A DNA stretch of 51,076 nt from Bacteroidota bacterium (GCA_023418315.1 JAEZZY010000013.1:1-51076); one strand, 5' to 3'. Counted from the first letter of the stretch, positions 34,727-43,278 are shown. Program-made: numbers and translations. The notes: generated by a model from the sequence alone, not told the origin.

Positions 34727-36000
34727 ATCAATCGCACCTTTCCCGTTAATAAATCCTGCATCATACCTTCTTTCATCAATTTGTATTTTGAAAGTTGTTG
34801 TTGCAGGGCTTCTATTTCTGAATCCATATCCGACAAAACGGCTGTAATTGCTTGCTGTTCTGAAAAAGTCGGAACAAGTATCTCTATTGACTCAATATCA
34901 CTAGGCTTTAAATTGTTGATGCTTGAGCCAGATAAAAGAATATCTATGTGTGTCCGATAATTATAGGTGCAAAAGTTATAATAGATAAACCTTTTATCTA
35001 CACTATCTACAAGGGTTCTGAAACACCCCATAAATGCTCCAAACGTATATTTTGCATTAGTTGCATTGAAAATTGCTGCTTTACCTACTAATTCTTTACT
35101 TCCATTTGCCATACAAATTAAGATGTCATTTGGCTGCATGTATTGCTTGTTATTAACTCTATAATCACGAACGTATTGAACATTCGTAAATTCAATTTTA
35201 CCGTTTTGAATGTTGTTAGACCGAAACAACCTACAAGTTTTATGTGTTTCCAATTCACTTAAATCATTGTCTCCGTTGTAGCTTACACCTCTAATGCACT
35301 CACCAACTTGTTTCAAAGTCATTTTTTTCCATTCACCCTTAAACCCTTTCAATCTTTTCTTCCCAGTAAGCAACACCTGCATTGCTGCTTGTCTAATGTT
35401 TTGCTTTTTGACAATGAGTTTTTCCAAATTAGCAATCAAAGCATCGGTTTCTGATAAGGCGTTGGCAATTACTAATTGTTCATCTATAGAGATTGGAATG
35501 GCAATTTTTACCTTTGAAAGAGCTTTACCATTAGTAAGTGCTCTAGTTGTGTATGTGCTATTTGAAACTATTTCCTTTCTCGTAGTGGTAGAAGAAAAGC
35601 AGTATTTTTTAAAATCATTATTTAATTTTTCGTTTTTGGGTCTTGCCCTCAATACGAAACCGCTAAAAACAGTATTTTCTAATGGGTCAAGAACCACAGA
35701 AGTCATTCCAACTTCTTCAACTGTTTCAGAAGTTCTTGTGAAAAACACATCACCTTGACGAACTTCATAATTTTTAATTTCTTGCTTTGAAAGAAAGACT
35801 TTCCCACCGATGTTATTTTCGTTTATACTCCTGTTTTTGTAAACATCCATATAGTTCACAATTGGTGTCCCATAACCGAAGTATTTTTTCTCTTTATTCA
35901 ATCCGTTTTTAAAGTCAAATAATTCACCCAAAGAAACTATCTGCCAATCCTCTGGAATTGCACCTAACTCTGTCTGCTTATATCCTTTTGCTACTTTCAT
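34723..36000 (-). CDS. hsdS: Type I restriction-modification specificity subunit HsdS
   Basis: HsdS dictates the bipartite DNA target. The 425-residue protein has two target-recognition domains, each followed by a conserved helix: TRD1 about 12-160 with helix LSETDALIANLEKLIVKKQNIRQAAMQVLLTGKKRL, and TRD2 about 225-375 with helix LSDMDSEIEALQQQLSKYKLMKEGMMQDLLTGKVRL. The two spacer helices are similar, as expected for the pseudo-symmetric subunit. The target cannot be read from sequence. It overlaps hsdM by 4 bp (ATGA) and darT by 4 bp. Confidence 0.95.
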   Translation of the reverse strand: MKVAKGYKQTELGAIPEDWQIVSLGELFDFKNGLNKEKKYFGYGTPIVNYMDVYKNRSINENNIGGKVFLSKQEIKNYEVRQGDVFFTRTSETVEEVGMTSVVLDPLENTVFSGFVLRARPKNEKLNNDFKKYCFSSTTTRKEIVSNSTYTTRALTNGKALSKVKIAIPISIDEQLVIANALSETDALIANLEKLIVKKQNIRQAAMQVLLTGKKRLKGFKGEWKKMTLKQVGECIRGVSYNGDNDLSELETHKTCRLFRSNNIQNGKIEFTNVQYVRDYRVNNKQYMQPNDILICMANGSKELVGKAAIFNATNAKYTFGAFMGCFRTLVDSVDKRFIYYNFCTYNYRTHIDILLSGSSINNLKPSDIESIEILVPTFSEQQAITAVLSDMDSEIEALQQQLSKYKLMKEGMMQDLLTGKVRLI

Positions 36001-38492
36001 TGAAATGCAATTTTACCAAGGTGAGCATTTACTTTTTTCTCCAATGCCTTCACACTTTCAGCCAAGGCAGGCAGGGTCGAAGCGTAGCGTTCCACTAATT
36101 CATTAATACGTTGTGCAAGGCGTTGGCTTACTTTGTCCATTTCGTTTTGCACTTCGTGGTTGATGTGAGTCAGCCATTTGTCGTCCACTACCAGCGTTTT
36201 TATTTCTTCTCTCGAAAGAGCTTTGTATTTAGCCAATAGTTTCTTTTCCAAATCGGCTTGGGCTTCTTTTATTTTCTTGTTGGCTTCCGCCTCCTTTTCA
36301 ATCAGTGAAAGATATTTTTCCAATACGGTCAATTCATCCAGTTCACTATCTAATTCATTTTGGTCGGCATTTCGTTTACCGTATTTAACTTTCGGTTCTG
36401 CTGCAATGGCAGATTCATCTTTTTTGTGCGTTTGTGAAAGTTCCTTTATCAATTCACGGATTCTGCTTTGCACATTTCCTTTAGTGATTTTGCCCTTGTC
36501 GTTTTTTACTTCTTCCAGCAAGCCATCGTCTCCGCTGTGTTCTTCCACCATTTCCTCCATCTCTCTTGTAATGCTGTCACGGTCTGCTTCTAAGTTTTCA
36601 ATGGCTTCCTGCTCTTTTCGGAAATATTTAGAAGTGAGTAATTGTTTGGGAATTATTCTTCCTTCCCAATCTTTCTTATTGTTTGCATATTCTACTTCAT
36701 TACCTGCCTCCCAACCGTCTGTTACCAGTGCATACACATCATCCTGTATGGTTTCAGCCCAATAGGTCATCAGGTATTGGTATATGTCGTAATTATCAAT
36801 CAGTTTTTTTCCTGCAAAAGCAGAAAGCAGATTTTCGGATAGTGTATGAATGATTTTCTTGGGCTTATCATTCTTGCGAATTTCTTTCAGCACGGGTGCG
36901 TTGCGTTTATGCCAGTTTACACATACACGGTTTATTTCGTTTGCATACTCGGTAAATTCTGGATGTGAGAAAATAGAAACCCGAATGTGTTTGGGTTCAA
37001 TCTTCAATTTGTAATAACCGTTGCGGTCGCTCTTTGCAAACAATTTACTTTTCATAGTCGGATAAACCTGCCAGTAATTATCCAATGCATCCACATCAGC
37101 TTTCGGAATACCGCCAAGCAAATGTGCTTCTATGTCCTGTATATCTTCGGTTTCCTGACTGTCAATATATCGGGGAATATTTAAGTTGAAATCGTTTTTC
37201 TTATCTGCGATTTCAGCATGAGAAACCAACCGAGAATATTTTTCGATTTGCTTTTGATTGTTGAAAACGTCCACAATCTTGTGAATGTCCTGTTCACGCA
37301 AACGGTTTTTGTTTCCGTCTTTTACATAACTCTTGCTTGCATCAATCATAAAAATGCCAGTTCTGCCTGCTGCATTTTCTTTGTCAATTAAAATGATGCA
37401 TGCAGGAATACCCGTTCCGTAAAACAGGTTGGCTGGCAAACTGATAATACCTTTGATGTAACCTTTGCGAATGAGGTTCTTTCGTATTTCGGCTTCTGCA
37501 TTTCCTCTGAACAAAACGCCATGAGGCAGAATGATGGCACCTTTTCCTTTGCTCTTTAGCGAACTGATAATGTGAAGCAGAAAAGCAAAGTCGCCATTTT
37601 TTGCAGGTGGTATTCCATCTGCAAAGCGGTTATATTCATCGTTTTCTGGATTAAATCCATTTCTCCATGCTTTGTTACTAAAAGGCGGATTTGCTACAAT
37701 GAAATCAAAAAGCTTTAGCTTTTGCGTTTTCTGGTCGGTGAAAAGCGGATTTGATAAGGTACTTTGTCCTTTGCGAATGTCAGCAGTTGGGTTGTTGTGC
37801 AAAATCATGTTCATTTTTGCCAACGCTGCCGTTGCTACATCTTTTTCCTGTCCGTAAATGGAAACACTTTGGTCGGTTTCGTCTGCGGCTTTCAAAAGTA
37901 GCGACCCGCTACCACATGTCGGGTCATAAATTGTCGGACTGAAACCCTTTACCTGATTAATACCGATAACTTTTGCAATTACTCTACTTACTTCTGATGG
38001 TGTGTAGAATTGTCCTTTGCTCTTTCCGCTTTCAGTTGCAAAGTGCCGCATGAGATACTCGTAAGCATCGCCAAGAATATCATCACCGTCTGCACGGTTT
38101 TTACTGAAGTCAAGTTCGGGGTTTTCAAAAATAGCAATGAGATTAGAAAGACGGTCGGTCATTTCTTTTCCCTTGCCCAACTTTTCATCGTCATTGAAGT
38201 CGGCAACATCAATTACCCCTTTCAAGTCATTCGCTTCGGCAAGTTTTGCAATGATTTTGTTGATGCTGTCGCCAATTTCCTTTCTGCCTTTTAGGGCAAC
38301 CATGTCTTTGAAACTTCCACCTTTCGGAATTTCAATCAAGGCATCTGTCTTGCCTGAATACTTGTCGGACACATATTTCACGAATAACAAAACCAACACA
38401 TAATCTTTGTATTGGCTTGCGTCCATTCCCCCGCGTAGTTCATCGCAGCTTTTCCAGAGGGAACTGTATAATTCAGATTTTTTAATTGCCAT
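35997..38492 (-). CDS. hsdM: Type I restriction-modification methylase subunit HsdM
   Basis: This N6-adenine DNA methyltransferase methylates the type I target with HsdS. In 831 residues the N-terminal helical domain (ELYSSLWKSCDELRGGMDASQYKDYVL region) precedes the SAM site YDPTCGSGSLLL (189-200) and the catalytic FIVANPPF (264-271). The last 250 residues form a long charged coiled-coil-like extension (for example VLEKYLSLIEKEAEANKKI), characteristic of the long HsdM subfamily. It is the first gene of the module. Two inverted repeats but no TAnnTTTG box lie within 150 bp upstream. Confidence 0.95.
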   Translation of the reverse strand: MAIKKSELYSSLWKSCDELRGGMDASQYKDYVLVLLFVKYVSDKYSGKTDALIEIPKGGSFKDMVALKGRKEIGDSINKIIAKLAEANDLKGVIDVADFNDDEKLGKGKEMTDRLSNLIAIFENPELDFSKNRADGDDILGDAYEYLMRHFATESGKSKGQFYTPSEVSRVIAKVIGINQVKGFSPTIYDPTCGSGSLLLKAADETDQSVSIYGQEKDVATAALAKMNMILHNNPTADIRKGQSTLSNPLFTDQKTQKLKLFDFIVANPPFSNKAWRNGFNPENDEYNRFADGIPPAKNGDFAFLLHIISSLKSKGKGAIILPHGVLFRGNAEAEIRKNLIRKGYIKGIISLPANLFYGTGIPACIILIDKENAAGRTGIFMIDASKSYVKDGNKNRLREQDIHKIVDVFNNQKQIEKYSRLVSHAEIADKKNDFNLNIPRYIDSQETEDIQDIEAHLLGGIPKADVDALDNYWQVYPTMKSKLFAKSDRNGYYKLKIEPKHIRVSIFSHPEFTEYANEINRVCVNWHKRNAPVLKEIRKNDKPKKIIHTLSENLLSAFAGKKLIDNYDIYQYLMTYWAETIQDDVYALVTDGWEAGNEVEYANNKKDWEGRIIPKQLLTSKYFRKEQEAIENLEADRDSITREMEEMVEEHSGDDGLLEEVKNDKGKITKGNVQSRIRELIKELSQTHKKDESAIAAEPKVKYGKRNADQNELDSELDELTVLEKYLSLIEKEAEANKKIKEAQADLEKKLLAKYKALSREEIKTLVVDDKWLTHINHEVQNEMDKVSQRLAQRINELVERYASTLPALAESVKALEKKVNAHLGKIAFQ

Positions 38493-38542
38493 TCAGTTAT
38501 TGTATGTCGTTATTTTTATTTTTTAAAACAGGTTTCTAATAT

Positions 38543-38562
38543 ACGCTTTTTGGTCAAAGCGT
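38543..38562. repeat. Short inverted repeat 50 bp upstream of hsdM
   Basis: ACGCTTT / AAAGCGT arms of 7 bp with a 6-nt loop lie between the hsdM start and a larger palindrome. They could be an operator or an RNA hairpin in the 5' leader of the operon. Confidence 0.5.
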
Positions 38563-38569
38563 GGGCAAA

Positions 38570-38636
38570 AAGCGGCTCTTTTGGGGTTGCCATTGGGTTG
38601 GCTTGCAGCGTAGCGGCAACCCCAAATGTGCCGCTT
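38570..38636. repeat. 22-bp-arm inverted repeat upstream of hsdM
   Basis: Arms 38570-38591 and 38615-38636 pair at 20 of 22 positions (AAGCGGC outside, GGGGTTGCC inside) around a 23-nt loop. There is no T-run that would make it a simple terminator for either strand. Confidence 0.75.
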
Positions 38637-38994
38637 GTGCGGTTGCCATAGAAATTCAATTTTTTTGTGTGGTGGGGTGTTTTAATTTTTTTATTGCGTA
38701 GGTCTGCGTGTTTCCTGTCTGCCCGAACTGTCCCGAAGTAATGTTGCTTGTATGTCGTTGTTCACTTGTCAAAATGGTTTGTCATTGTGTTTATGTTCAA
38801 TTTAAAGTCGTCTGTGTCAATGTTGTGCAGTGTCGTAATACACTTGCCGGTAACTCCCAAATATACGTACCCCCCCCTAAAAAAGCCAATCATATATCCA
38901 TAAGACAATCAACCCTTTGCCTTGCTGCCTTTTCTTTACTATCCAAAATGCGTAAGGCTATAACTATCCCAAATGTGAAGTATTTTATTCGGTG
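38637..38994. other. Gene-free G/T-rich spacer with a C8 tract
   Basis: No supportable gene is seen. Short frames here are cysteine-rich junk. The stretch includes a run of eight C (38870-38877) and a TTGCCGGTAAC word that echoes the GTTACCGG edge of the palindrome at 29.0 kb. Confidence 0.5.
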
Positions 38995-39121
38995 CTATTG
39001 CAAACAAATTAGCGCCCACTTAGGAACACTTGATTTTGCCTTCATGACCTGTAAAAAACAGCCCCCTATAATGAGGCTGTAAATGGAGTTATGGAGGTCA
39101 TTTTTTGAAGGAGTGGTGCAA
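38995..39121 (+). repeat. About 130-bp direct repeat, right copy (R2)
   Basis: Direct-repeat partner of 28071-28199, same orientation. This copy has lost the 8-bp palindrome but has a 6-bp pair ACAGCC / GGCTGT of its own. It marks the upstream edge of the hsdM-darTG-hsdR module. Confidence 0.8.
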
Positions 39122-39157
39122 CGGCTACCCGTGTTAGGAGCAGGTTTTGCTTCAGTG

Positions 39158-39289
39158 TCAGATAGAGAATTTTAAGGATAAATGTCCTCCAAGTCCTTCA
39201 CGGATAATTCTCATCAAGGTTGTCAAACGAATATCACTTGCATTATTTTCGATACGTGAAATGTAATTTTTAGTCGTACCATTTTGCTT
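39158..39289 (-). pseudogene. Remnant of a HigA-type XRE antitoxin
   Basis: The minus strand encodes 43 residues ending in a natural stop: KQNGTTKNYISRIENN, then ASDIRLTTLMRIIREGLGG and HLSLKFSI. This is the recognition helix and C-terminus of a Cro/C1-type helix-turn-helix antitoxin, matching the GTTKxYISRIEN...IRLxTLxxI pattern of HigA proteins. A stop codon at 39290-39292 and frameshifted sequence upstream show that the N-terminal half is gone. No toxin partner remains. Confidence 0.68.
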
Positions 39290-39404
39290 TCATCGAGCAA
39301 CTGAAACCCATCTACAACACCCCTACACACCATTGAAAATGAGCTCCTGTCTTTTGCACGAATAAGTACACGGTCAGGGTTTTTATAAAAGAAAATTCAG
39401 TTCC

Positions 39405-41357
39405 CTATTTGCTTCTGTTCAGATCCGTCAGCATGGCTTTTGCCTGCTCATGATCGGGATGTTTTTTTATAAGTTGCGTAAGCATTTCTCCGGCCAGTTC
39501 ATCCTGTTGATTGGTATGAAACCAGATAGCCAGGTTGATAAGGTTTTGCTCATCATCGGGCGCAAGTTCCTTCGCTCTGCGCATCAGCGAATAAGCCATA
39601 GTGTTGTTGCCTTGCTGCATGTAGATGTATCCGAGATTGATATGGGCATTAATGTAAAAAGGATTTTCCTCAAGCACATAGCGGAGTGTTTTTTCTGCTT
39701 CCTGCGCTTGATGATTCATCCATAGGGAAGTGGCGTATTTGGTTTGGAAATCGAGGGAATAGGGCAAAAGAGCTGCTGCCCGTTTATACCAAGCAAGCGC
39801 TTGCGAATGCTGTTGCAATTGGGCATAGGCTTCGGCTATGCGGTAGGCAGCCCAGGCATCGTTTATCGCTTCGGGCTTTAGGGAAGCGGCATAGCTTGCT
39901 ACTTTATCAAAATGTCCCCATAAAAAATAAAGCCGCACAAAATCCCGGTTTTGTTTTTGGGTTTCTTCTTTTTGTTTTTCCCGGTTCAGGTAAAATAAAG
40001 CGGAATCCAGTAACCCTATGTTTTGGTTGAATTTTTCATAAAATTCCATATACGCCCTTGCCGTGGTGAGGGCATCTACCGTATCGTTGTTAAAGCACTT
40101 GAGCCCGAGGAAGGCACTGATCTTGCTGACCTCCTGTGCATCCTCCGGTTTTCTGCGGATATAGTGGTCAGTAACGGCTACATGCGGAATGTCAATGCTT
40201 CCGTTGCGGGGCATGTGGCAGGTAACGCAGTCGTTGTTTTGGGCAAGGCGCAGGGATTCTTTTTCGCTGCAATGGAGCTGTGTTGCGCCTCCGTGGCAGC
40301 TTTGGCAGGCATCCAGGTATTTTGTTCTCGGTGTAAATTTTACACTTATGTGCGGGTTGTGGCAGGTAATGCAGCTCATCTTTCCGGAGCTTACATAGCA
40401 GTCGCTTTTCTTCATCCGCTCCACATGCGATGCCATTATCATCTTGTCGTCGGCACCTTCATATTGCGGCATAAATATGTTCATTACTTCGTTCAGACGC
40501 ATGCCGGGGCGGAAGTCGAAGAATGTTTTTCCGTCATTCAGTACGGTTATGCCTTGCAGATGGCACCGTTGGCAAATATTGTTTTGGAGCTCTGTAGAAA
40601 GCCTTCGAGGATTGACAATGGTATAATCCGGCGTTTGGGAAGTGTCCACTATATGTCCGGCTTGTTTTTCGGCTACGTGCAGGCTTCCTGGTCCGTGGCA
40701 GCGTTCGCAGTCTATTCCGGTTTTAAGGTTGATGTATTTATTCTGACTGCCTTGCACCACTTGCGGATACCCGTTGTGGCAGGTCATACATTCTTTTTCT
40801 ATCATCCTTGCAAAGCGGCTGTTGGCACCTTCTTCAAAACCGGGCGCTAAATCCCAGGTTCTTTTTTGGGTATAAAAAGTGATAGGGGCTTGATAGAGGT
40901 AGCCGTTTTCTTGATAGAGATGCGAGTTGGTATGCTGTCCAGAGCCTATGATATAGTCAATCTTGCGTACGAGTCGGTGTACCGTATCGTTTCCTTCAAG
41001 GCGATATTCCATAAAGTATAGGGAATCTTCTTGCCAGAAAGGTTTGTAGTAAAAATCCAAATCCTTATCATACACGATGGCTTTATGGTCAAAATCGGCG
41101 GCGGATTTTTGCCGGGTAGCATAGTCAAACGATTGCCCCATGCCGGTTTGCATGAAGCTGTGGTATATTTCCAAATGACAACCTTTGCAGGTGTTGATGC
41201 CTACATAATGCACCGAAGTGTCATATACATTCAGCCATTCGGAATGAAAGGGATTTTCGGGAGATTTTTCTTTATTGTCCGTGCAGAAAAAAGAAGACAG
41301 GCTGATACCCGCTGCAAATGCCGCGATAATCAGTTTTCTGTAAAAGCTTGTGGACAT
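39405..41357 (-). CDS. Seven-haem cytochrome c with C-terminal TPR repeats
   Basis: An exported redox protein of 650 residues. The N-terminus has a hydrophobic signal (LIIAAFAAGISLSSFFC) that may be a lipoprotein signal, though the lipobox is weak. Seven CxxCH haem sites are at about 57, 190, 217, 262, 329, 351 and 377. After a linker, residues about 440-650 form tetratricopeptide repeats (AWAAYRIAEAYAQLQQHSQALAWYKRAAALLP and FYINAHINLGYIYMQQGN). It resembles the cytochrome c554-like multihaem group, but no electron donor or acceptor gene is adjacent. Single gene with its own -7 box. Confidence 0.87.
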   Translation of the reverse strand: MSTSFYRKLIIAAFAAGISLSSFFCTDNKEKSPENPFHSEWLNVYDTSVHYVGINTCKGCHLEIYHSFMQTGMGQSFDYATRQKSAADFDHKAIVYDKDLDFYYKPFWQEDSLYFMEYRLEGNDTVHRLVRKIDYIIGSGQHTNSHLYQENGYLYQAPITFYTQKRTWDLAPGFEEGANSRFARMIEKECMTCHNGYPQVVQGSQNKYINLKTGIDCERCHGPGSLHVAEKQAGHIVDTSQTPDYTIVNPRRLSTELQNNICQRCHLQGITVLNDGKTFFDFRPGMRLNEVMNIFMPQYEGADDKMIMASHVERMKKSDCYVSSGKMSCITCHNPHISVKFTPRTKYLDACQSCHGGATQLHCSEKESLRLAQNNDCVTCHMPRNGSIDIPHVAVTDHYIRRKPEDAQEVSKISAFLGLKCFNNDTVDALTTARAYMEFYEKFNQNIGLLDSALFYLNREKQKEETQKQNRDFVRLYFLWGHFDKVASYAASLKPEAINDAWAAYRIAEAYAQLQQHSQALAWYKRAAALLPYSLDFQTKYATSLWMNHQAQEAEKTLRYVLEENPFYINAHINLGYIYMQQGNNTMAYSLMRRAKELAPDDEQNLINLAIWFHTNQQDELAGEMLTQLIKKHPDHEQAKAMLTDLNRSK

Positions 41358-41364
41358 AGGGTTT

Positions 41365-41372
41365 CAAAGATA
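41365..41372 (-). promoter_or_regulatory. Putative -7 box of the multihaem cytochrome gene
   Basis: TATCTTTG (perfect TAnnTTTG) lies 7 nt before the ATG, which predicts a very short or absent leader. Confidence 0.5.
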
Positions 41373-41427
41373 GAGTTTTGCGGGATGGGAAGCACAATTG
41401 TATGCGGGTATTTTGAAGGAAGGAAAA

Positions 41428-42378
41428 TTACCAATGAAGATGGTGTGTGTAGAGTGTTTGCGGTTGGCCTATCAGGTTAATATCAAATTTCAGAGATGGT
41501 TCTACTTTGCTGCTTGCATTGTGGATTCTAAAGGATATTTGCCAACCTTCATCACAAGTCAAGAGCAACGTATCCGTGGAATTTTTCTTAAAGGACATTT
41601 CAATTATTCTATTGGGTAGTTTCAGTTGCGGTACTTTAAATTTTGGCTTTATCGTGGCCGCAGGTTTATTCAACGTTCCATGCAGATGAAAACCTATAAT
41701 CTCTGTTTGTTTGGACCGCTTGATGACTTTGTAAAAGTCGTTATGGCCAATCAAATATTTTAATAACCTGGCAGGTACAAGCTGGGTATTTTCCTTATCC
41801 AGTCTTATGAGTTCTTTCCGGAAAGCGTGGAGAATCGGCAGGTAGAATCGTTGATGTTTGTTGGGTAAATCCCGCCACAGGTAATTACTTTCTTTAAGTT
41901 GTCTTAATTCTTTGAAAATGGGAAGTACGGTGTCGAAGTATTCCTTACTGGAGTTTAATCCCAGCCATTCTTTTCCGAAATCAATTTTATCCGACAAACG
42001 GGAATGTTTCACGGCTTTATGGTTATTTTTAGCCGATATTCCTATTTCCCATTTTTGCATTGAGCGAATAAAGAGCAAGTCGCGCACATCTCCTTTTATT
42101 CCCTCACGGTCGGTTACTAATTGCAAAGTGAGTGTATCCTGAAGTGAATGTCCGGAAGCAAGTCTCGGTTCTATCTCTCTTATATGTTTTATGGCTTCAT
42201 GAGCAGCTTTTGTATAGTTGTGTTGCTCTGTTTCCGTAAAGAGATTGAAAGCATTTTGAGCAACCGTCCATGACGTATCTTCAAGCACAATTACTTGGGT
42301 ATGTTTTGAAAGCTGTTTGCAGGCTTCCGATAATAAAGCAAATTCAAATGCTTTTCCTGCTTCTGTTTGTGAAGGCAT
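41428..42378 (-). CDS. HaeIII-family type II restriction endonuclease
   Basis: A 316-residue nuclease with the conserved HaeIII-family core: KWEIGISAKNNHKAVKHSRLS, then DFGKEWLGL, LVPARLLKYLIGHNDFYKV, FHLHGTLNKP and the C-terminal GWQISFRIHNASSKVEPSLKFDINLIG. The E-x-S-A-K segment likely forms the metal site. HaeIII itself cuts GGCC. Its ATG overlaps the stop codon of the adenine methylase by one base (TAATG), so the two are an expression pair. Because the partner modifies adenine, the target here probably contains A. Confidence 0.88.
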   Translation of the reverse strand: MPSQTEAGKAFEFALLSEACKQLSKHTQVIVLEDTSWTVAQNAFNLFTETEQHNYTKAAHEAIKHIREIEPRLASGHSLQDTLTLQLVTDREGIKGDVRDLLFIRSMQKWEIGISAKNNHKAVKHSRLSDKIDFGKEWLGLNSSKEYFDTVLPIFKELRQLKESNYLWRDLPNKHQRFYLPILHAFRKELIRLDKENTQLVPARLLKYLIGHNDFYKVIKRSKQTEIIGFHLHGTLNKPAATIKPKFKVPQLKLPNRIIEMSFKKNSTDTLLLTCDEGWQISFRIHNASSKVEPSLKFDINLIGQPQTLYTHHLHW

Positions 42379-43268
42379 TAATAAACGGGGTGTCCTTTTA
42401 GTTTATAATCGCTGCTGAATATCAATATCTCCTTAGATGATTTATTGAGAGACATTCCATACTTCCAGTTGGGCGTGAGGATGTGAAAACCCGAGTAGAG
42501 GTTTCTGATTTCTTCACAGTCGTTATAGGAAAGTATCCAATGGGATCTTTGTTTTAATAATGCTGCAAGACCTGCATGGTCAAAGTCCCTATGGGCATCT
42601 CCTTTTTTTCCGTAAAGCGAACTTTTTATCAAATAAGGAGGATCTAAATAAGCAAATGTATAGGGATGATTGGCTAAGGAGGCGGTAAAGTCCGATTGCT
42701 GCACAATCAGATTGGGGTTATAAAACCCGCGTAACCGGTCAATGGAAGAATGCGTGAATCGGGGGTGGCCCGGCGACATGCCGCCTGATAGCGTAGCGCC
42801 TGAAAACGAAGATCGGTTCAATACATAATAAATTGCCGCCCGTCTGATTTTTTCTTTCGGTTCTGTCTGTATGCGTTGCAATTCATAAAATCGTTCTTTG
42901 GCTAAAGGATAAAATCGCTCCACTTCATAGGCAAGTTCTTCTGGCCGGCTGAGAAGGCATTGCCAAAATTCCACCAGAGGGCTGAACCCATCATAGCCCA
43001 GCACTGTTGTGCCTTTCGCTGCCATGCTCAATTCTATAGAACCCCCTCCCAAAAAAGGCGATAAAAGTTTGTCTAAGTTTTTGGGGAAAAACTGAGTGAT
43101 AAAATTTATAGCCCTTGATTTTCCGCCGGGATACCTGAGCGGTGAGCGGGAAGAATAGTTCAGGTCAATATTTTCGGAAACATCTTTGGAAAAACTGAAT
43201 AGATGCTCCTCTATATTGAATGAAAACTCCTCTTGCTCCACTGCATATTTTCCGTCCTTTTTTACCAT
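42378..43268 (-). CDS. D12-class DNA adenine N6-methyltransferase (Dam-like)
   Basis: It methylates adenine in a specific DNA site using SAM. The 296-residue protein has the MethyltransfD12 motifs: PLRYPGGKSR at 43-52, LLSPFLGGGSIEL (SAM pocket), a helical recognition segment (about 100-190), and the catalytic YLDPPY at 207-212. A 40-residue acidic N-terminal extension precedes the core. It is immediately upstream of the HaeIII-like nuclease and presumably protects the host site. A -7 box sits 10 nt before its start. Confidence 0.93.
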   Translation of the reverse strand: MVKKDGKYAVEQEEFSFNIEEHLFSFSKDVSENIDLNYSSRSPLRYPGGKSRAINFITQFFPKNLDKLLSPFLGGGSIELSMAAKGTTVLGYDGFSPLVEFWQCLLSRPEELAYEVERFYPLAKERFYELQRIQTEPKEKIRRAAIYYVLNRSSFSGATLSGGMSPGHPRFTHSSIDRLRGFYNPNLIVQQSDFTASLANHPYTFAYLDPPYLIKSSLYGKKGDAHRDFDHAGLAALLKQRSHWILSYNDCEEIRNLYSGFHILTPNWKYGMSLNKSSKEILIFSSDYKLKGHPVY

Positions 43269-43278
43269 AGTATGTCTT

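Noticed and set aside
38570..38636. Terminator for the hsdM-side or cytochrome-side transcription
   Set aside because: The stem is strong, but there is no T-run on either strand at the proper place, and it lies upstream of hsdM rather than after a gene.
38708..39082. 124-residue plus-strand frame in the gap upstream of hsdM
   Set aside because: Cysteine/valine-rich with no domain; it runs through the C8 tract and into the direct repeat, as expected for chance.
28071..39121. Classical tRNA-targeted integrative element
   Set aside because: I see no tRNA gene or integrase in or next to the repeats.
40023..40850. 275-residue open frame antisense to the multihaem cytochrome
   Set aside because: It is the mirror of a gene with seven CxxCH motifs; it has no recognisable domain or start context.
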